Assembly (NCBI GenBank): GCA_947445425.1
Contig: CANFFA010000101.1
Coordinates: 1 to 7,527 of the forward strand
Direction of reading: 5' to 3'
Source of the DNA: Paludibacteraceae bacterium
Lineage (GTDB): Bacteria > Bacteroidota > Bacteroidia > Bacteroidales > Paludibacteraceae
DNA length: 7,527 nucleotides
Shown piece by piece: positions 5,659 to 7,527 of the stretch. Both the position numbers and the translations under genes were made by a program. How positions within the stretch are numbered: position 1 is the first letter of the stretch; each line of letters opens with the position of its first letter. Below the pieces are notes generated by a model. The model did not search any database. It was not told the DNA's origin and saw only the letters and a list, made by a program, of their open reading frames with translations.

Positions 5659-7527
5659 ATGAATAAAAAGCTCAGCTTCTACATCCTTTTTTCATTATCA
5701 ATACTAGCCCTTTCGGCCCAAACAAAGGTCCGCATTTACGGCTATGTAATTGATGAGAATAACCGTGGGGTAGAGTTGGCAAATGTGCTGATTGAAAATA
5801 CAAACAGGGGTGCCATCACCAATAAAAATGGCTTTTACGAATTTAATACAAGCATCACAGATTCAGTGACCCTTGTGTTCTCTTCAGTAGGATATAAATC
5901 CATCAAACATACCATACACCCGAATAAAGCTGTACTCCAAATTTCTGTTGTACTGCCTTCATTAGACAAGCAAATTGGGCAAGTAATTGTTTTAGGACAA
6001 CGTCGTCAAACTTCTACGATGGATTTACTAGATGCTTCAAAGCTGCGTTTGATTCCGAATACTTCAGGTGGTATTGAGTCCCTCTTGATTACCTTTGCGG
6101 GGGTTAGTTCAACCAATGAACTTAGCTCTCAGTACAATGTACGTGGTGGTAATTTTGATGAAAATATTGTTTATGTTAATGGTATTGAAGTGTATAGACC
6201 ATTACTTGTTAAGTCTGGACAACAAGAAGGATTGAGCTTTATTAATCCAGATATGGTCAAAAATGTCTCCTTCTCTGCTGGTGGTTTTGATGCAAAGTAT
6301 GGTGATAAAATGTCCTCGGTTTTGGATATTGACTATAAGAAACCAATTTGCTTCGAAGCAACTACTTCAATTAGCTTACTCGGTGCATCGGCCTTTGTCG
6401 GTACTTCCAATAAAAAATTTACCCAAATGCACGGGATGCGGTATAAAACGCAGGCCTATTTATTGGGTACGCTCGATACAAAAGGAGAATATAATCCTGC
6501 TTTTTTTGATTATCAAACCTACCTTACTTACCAACTTGCTCCCAAATGGGAGGCCACCTTTTTGGGGAATGTTTCCCAAAATTCATATCAATTTAAACCG
6601 ACAGAAAGAGTTACGAATTTTGGAACCCTTGATCAGCCGATGAGTTTGACGGTGGGTTTCGAAGGTCAGGAAAAAGATCTTTTTCGGACAGCTTTTGGTG
6701 CTTTTACCATAAATTTTAGACCCTCTAGTCAGTTTAAATTAAGTCTTTTGGCCTCTGCTTTTAATACAAATGAGAACCAAACTTCTGATATTTTGGGAGA
6801 ATATCAATTAAGCGAAATATCTATGGATCCAAGCAGTGGTGAGAAATCACAGGGAGCAGTGCTGGGTATTGGTAATTATCATCAACATGCTCGTAATGCT
6901 TTGAATGCTACAGTTGCAAATATTACTCATCTGGGCGAATTTAATTCAGATTCGCACAAAATGAGATGGGGTTTAACGCTACAAAAGGAAATGATTTCTG
7001 ATAAAATAAGCGAATGGGAGTGGCGGGACTCAGCCGGTTACTCACTTCCTTACAGTGATAAAGAGGTGAATTTATTTTATAATTTAAAAGCTAAAAATGA
7101 TCTGTCCACATTGCGCACAAGTTCTTTTTGGCAAGATACCTACCGCTGGGAATCAAAATTAGGTAGGCTCTCTTTCACTGGTGGTTTGCGAAGCAATTAT
7201 TGGACTTTTAACAAGGAGCTTTTAGTAAGTCCTCGACTCGCGGTTTCTCTTTTGCCAGCTTGGAAAAGTGACTATAGTTTCCGTTTTGCAACAGGACTTT
7301 ATTATCAAGCTCCTTTTTACAAAGAGTTTCGAGATACCCTTTCTGACGCTAATGGAATTGTACATGTTCAGCTGAATTCAAATATTAAAGCCCAAAGGAC
7401 CCTTCATTTTGTATTGGGTGGTGATCATTATTTTCGTGCATGGGGGCGACCCTTCAAATTTACATCTGAAGCCTATTTGAAATTAGCCGATCGTGTTATT
7501 TTTTATAGCGTTGACAATGTTCAAATT
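5659..7527 (+). CDS. TonB-dependent outer-membrane receptor with carboxypeptidase-regulatory-like domain, 3' end cut by window edge
   Basis: The frame is open from ATG 5659 to the window end, giving 623 residues with no stop. Residues 1-20 are a Sec signal peptide (MNKKLSFYILFSLSILALSA, cleavage before Q21). Residues about 25-100 form a carboxypeptidase-D-regulatory-like beta-sandwich (GYVIDENNRGVELANVLIENT, then TNKNGFYEF and SSVGYKS). VIVLGQR (109-115) stands where related receptors carry a TonB-box-like VVVTG stretch. The plug covers about 120-228 (YNVRGGNFDENIVYVNG with R162, SGQQEGLSFINPDMV, SAGGFDAKYGDKMSSVLDI). The rest is a beta-barrel with alternating aromatic strands. The family runs to roughly 800 residues, so perhaps a quarter is missing. 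It should move a bulky substrate across the outer membrane with TonB-ExbBD energy. It lies 98 bp after the ATPase gene, which suggests but does not prove one uptake route. No SusD partner is seen upstream. Confidence 0.93.
   Translation, partial: MNKKLSFYILFSLSILALSAQTKVRIYGYVIDENNRGVELANVLIENTNRGAITNKNGFYEFNTSITDSVTLVFSSVGYKSIKHTIHPNKAVLQISVVLPSLDKQIGQVIVLGQRRQTSTMDLLDASKLRLIPNTSGGIESLLITFAGVSSTNELSSQYNVRGGNFDENIVYVNGIEVYRPLLVKSGQQEGLSFINPDMVKNVSFSAGGFDAKYGDKMSSVLDIDYKKPICFEATTSISLLGASAFVGTSNKKFTQMHGMRYKTQAYLLGTLDTKGEYNPAFFDYQTYLTYQLAPKWEATFLGNVSQNSYQFKPTERVTNFGTLDQPMSLTVGFEGQEKDLFRTAFGAFTINFRPSSQFKLSLLASAFNTNENQTSDILGEYQLSEISMDPSSGEKSQGAVLGIGNYHQHARNALNATVANITHLGEFNSDSHKMRWGLTLQKEMISDKISEWEWRDSAGYSLPYSDKEVNLFYNLKAKNDLSTLRTSSFWQDTYRWESKLGRLSFTGGLRSNYWTFNKELLVSPRLAVSLLPAWKSDYSFRFATGLYYQAPFYKEFRDTLSDANGIVHVQLNSNIKAQRTLHFVLGGDHYFRAWGRPFKFTSEAYLKLADRVIFYSVDNVQI

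Noticed and set aside
6263..6643. 126-codon open frame overlapping the TonB receptor
   Set aside because: It lies in another frame inside the receptor, whose translation is uninterrupted and carries recognisable plug and barrel sequence; the overlapping product has no recognisable features.

Overview
The window is AT-rich and looks chromosomal, from a member of the Bacteroidota. Four things point there: two divergent TAnnTTTG-type -7 promoter boxes; start codons preceded by A-rich sequence rather than Shine-Dalgarno motifs; a surface lipoprotein with a Fibrobacter-type paralogous (FISUMP) domain; and a large TonB-dependent receptor with an N-terminal carboxypeptidase-regulatory-like domain. 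I cannot name genus or species from the sequence alone.

Left part (1-1589, minus strand): a housekeeping cluster read right to left. It holds recR (recombination mediator), a small four-helix membrane protein of unknown function, and a HAD-superfamily hydrolase whose C-terminal end runs off the window. From 1590 to 1824 lies a divergent intergenic region with one candidate promoter per direction and a small inverted repeat. Plus strand from 1825: yihA/engB, the GTPase for large ribosomal subunit assembly.

Right part (2507-7527, plus strand): an envelope and uptake block. It comprises a FISUMP lipoprotein, a FecCD/BtuC-type permease, its FecE/BtuD-type ATPase (GTG start) and the first 623 residues of a TonB-dependent outer-membrane receptor (3' end outside the window). 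Permease and ATPase should form an inner-membrane importer for an iron chelate, heme or corrinoid. The receptor could supply it across the outer membrane. No periplasmic binding protein gene is visible, so the substrate and the link to the receptor are inference.

No intergenic stretch exceeds 300 bases. The most unusual non-coding signal is a set of short degenerate tandem arrays with an 8-bp period. They lie directly against the start codons of the HAD gene, the FISUMP lipoprotein and the TonB receptor; the last two arrays are clearly related to each other. I see no mobile element, CRISPR array, tRNA, rRNA or convincing new multi-gene system. Most of the window is ordinary, recognisable genes.
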